Virus record (IMG/VR): IMGVR_UViG_3300007520_000071
Location: 1-25,813 of that record
DNA from: a virus
Reading direction: 5' to 3' (one strand)
DNA length: 25,813 nt
The notes beneath the pieces are model-generated. The model made no database searches. It worked only from the letters and a program-made list of their open reading frames with translations, and was not told the DNA's origin. The position numbers and the translations under genes were made by a program. This document shows positions 25,351-25,813 of the stretch, piece after piece. Position 1 is the first letter of the stretch; each line of letters begins with the position of its first letter.

Positions 25351-25813
25351 TTAAATATCTTCCTCCTCGAATTCATTATCGTTATTTGAGTTAAATGATG
25401 CCTTTATTTTACCATCACTATAACCAGAATCAACATCGTTTTTAGTTAAGACATACTCTTTAGGTTTATTTTCCTCTTTATTACCCATAACATCGTAAGT
25501 ACCTTCTTTATCAAACCAATAATCAGTAAGTTTTTGATTATAAGGGTAAGAACTTAAAGACCTCATTTCCAATTTTTCTTGGTCAGTAGGTAATCTTTTC
25601 TCCATTTCAGCACTAAGACCTTCAATTCTATTTGATATATTATCTATATTAGATATCTTATTTGTTAATTCATCAAATTGGTTCATTAACATATCAATCT
25701 TTTGATTAGATTGTTGGGCTAACATTTTAACATCCTCAGTACCTTGAACTAATTGGGTGATATCAATTTCCACTTCATCTCCCGTTTCTGGTTCACTAAC
25801 CATTTCATCTTCA
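25351..25813 (-). CDS. Acidic coiled-coil protein, probably cut by the right window edge
   Basis: The frame is open to the edge. Codons 'E-D-E' precede the ATG at 25803 and continue its acidic character, so the gene probably starts beyond the window; 25803 is the alternative start (150 residues). The visible part begins acidic ('SEPETGDEVEIDITQLV'). It then has a likely coiled coil at about residues 30-75 after Met25803 (heptad-like 'SNQKIDMLMNQFDELTNKIS'), the segment 'RSLSSYPYNQKLTDYWFDKE', and an acidic tail 'NDNEFEEEDI'. There is no membrane segment or enzyme motif. I do not recognise the family; a structural or scaffold-like role is possible. A strong terminator follows. Confidence 0.65.
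   Translation of the reverse strand, partial: EDEMVSEPETGDEVEIDITQLVQGTEDVKMLAQQSNQKIDMLMNQFDELTNKISNIDNISNRIEGLSAEMEKRLPTDQEKLEMRSLSSYPYNQKLTDYWFDKEGTYDVMGNKEENKPKEYVLTKNDVDSGYSDGKIKASFNSNNDNEFEEEDI

Noticed and set aside
25160-25354. Plus-strand open frame of 64 codons in the gap before the ssDNA-binding gene
   Set aside because: It runs through the terminator hairpin and promoter region, has a low-complexity Phe/Lys/Ile composition and opposes the direction of all other genes.

Overview
The window looks like part of a large, AT-rich, T4-like myovirus genome. Every gene I can support lies on the minus strand, so transcription runs from the high-coordinate end to the low-coordinate end. Several things point to a host in the Bacteroidota, perhaps a flavobacterium. 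A tail protein carries SprB-type repeats. Starts are preceded by A-rich leaders rather than Shine-Dalgarno sequences. One candidate promoter fits the TTG/TAnnTTTG pattern. The host is inferred, not shown.

Right part (25813 to about 15143), DNA metabolism. In transcription order: an acidic coiled-coil protein cut by the window edge; a gp32-like single-stranded-DNA-binding protein with a zinc site and a bacterial-SSB-like C-terminal tip; a UvsX/RecA-like recombinase; a FEN-type 5'-3' exonuclease (T4 RNase H-like); an unrecognised 164-residue protein; a DnaB/gp41-like replicative helicase; and class Ia ribonucleotide reductase (NrdB, then NrdA). The helicase is the most remarkable item. Its Walker A motif is interrupted by a 356-residue intein that begins with Ala and carries LAGLIDADG endonuclease motifs. 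A second intein is naturally split across two reading frames: a 90-residue N-half ends one ORF and a 47-residue C-half begins the next, 46 bases downstream. An active helicase of about 461 residues would therefore need one cis-splicing and one trans-splicing reaction.

Left part (15060 to 1), baseplate and tail. A gp25-like wedge protein and a gp6/baseplate-J-like wedge protein come first. They are followed by a small membrane protein, a roughly 1250-residue protein (carboxypeptidase-regulatory-like N-terminus, a hydrophobic segment, three SprB-like repeats), a run of unrecognised structural proteins joined by UAAUG stop/start overlaps, and finally proteins with a Cys-rich 'ECC' repeat. The last gene is cut by the left edge.

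Hairpins and palindromes separate the blocks: 25295-25324, 24235-24270, 17547-17580, 15114-15144 and 5331-5358. A separate 22-bp perfect inverted repeat (22798-22845) lies inside the exonuclease coding sequence. No stretch over 300 bases lacks a gene, and I saw no tRNA, rRNA, CRISPR array or insertion sequence.
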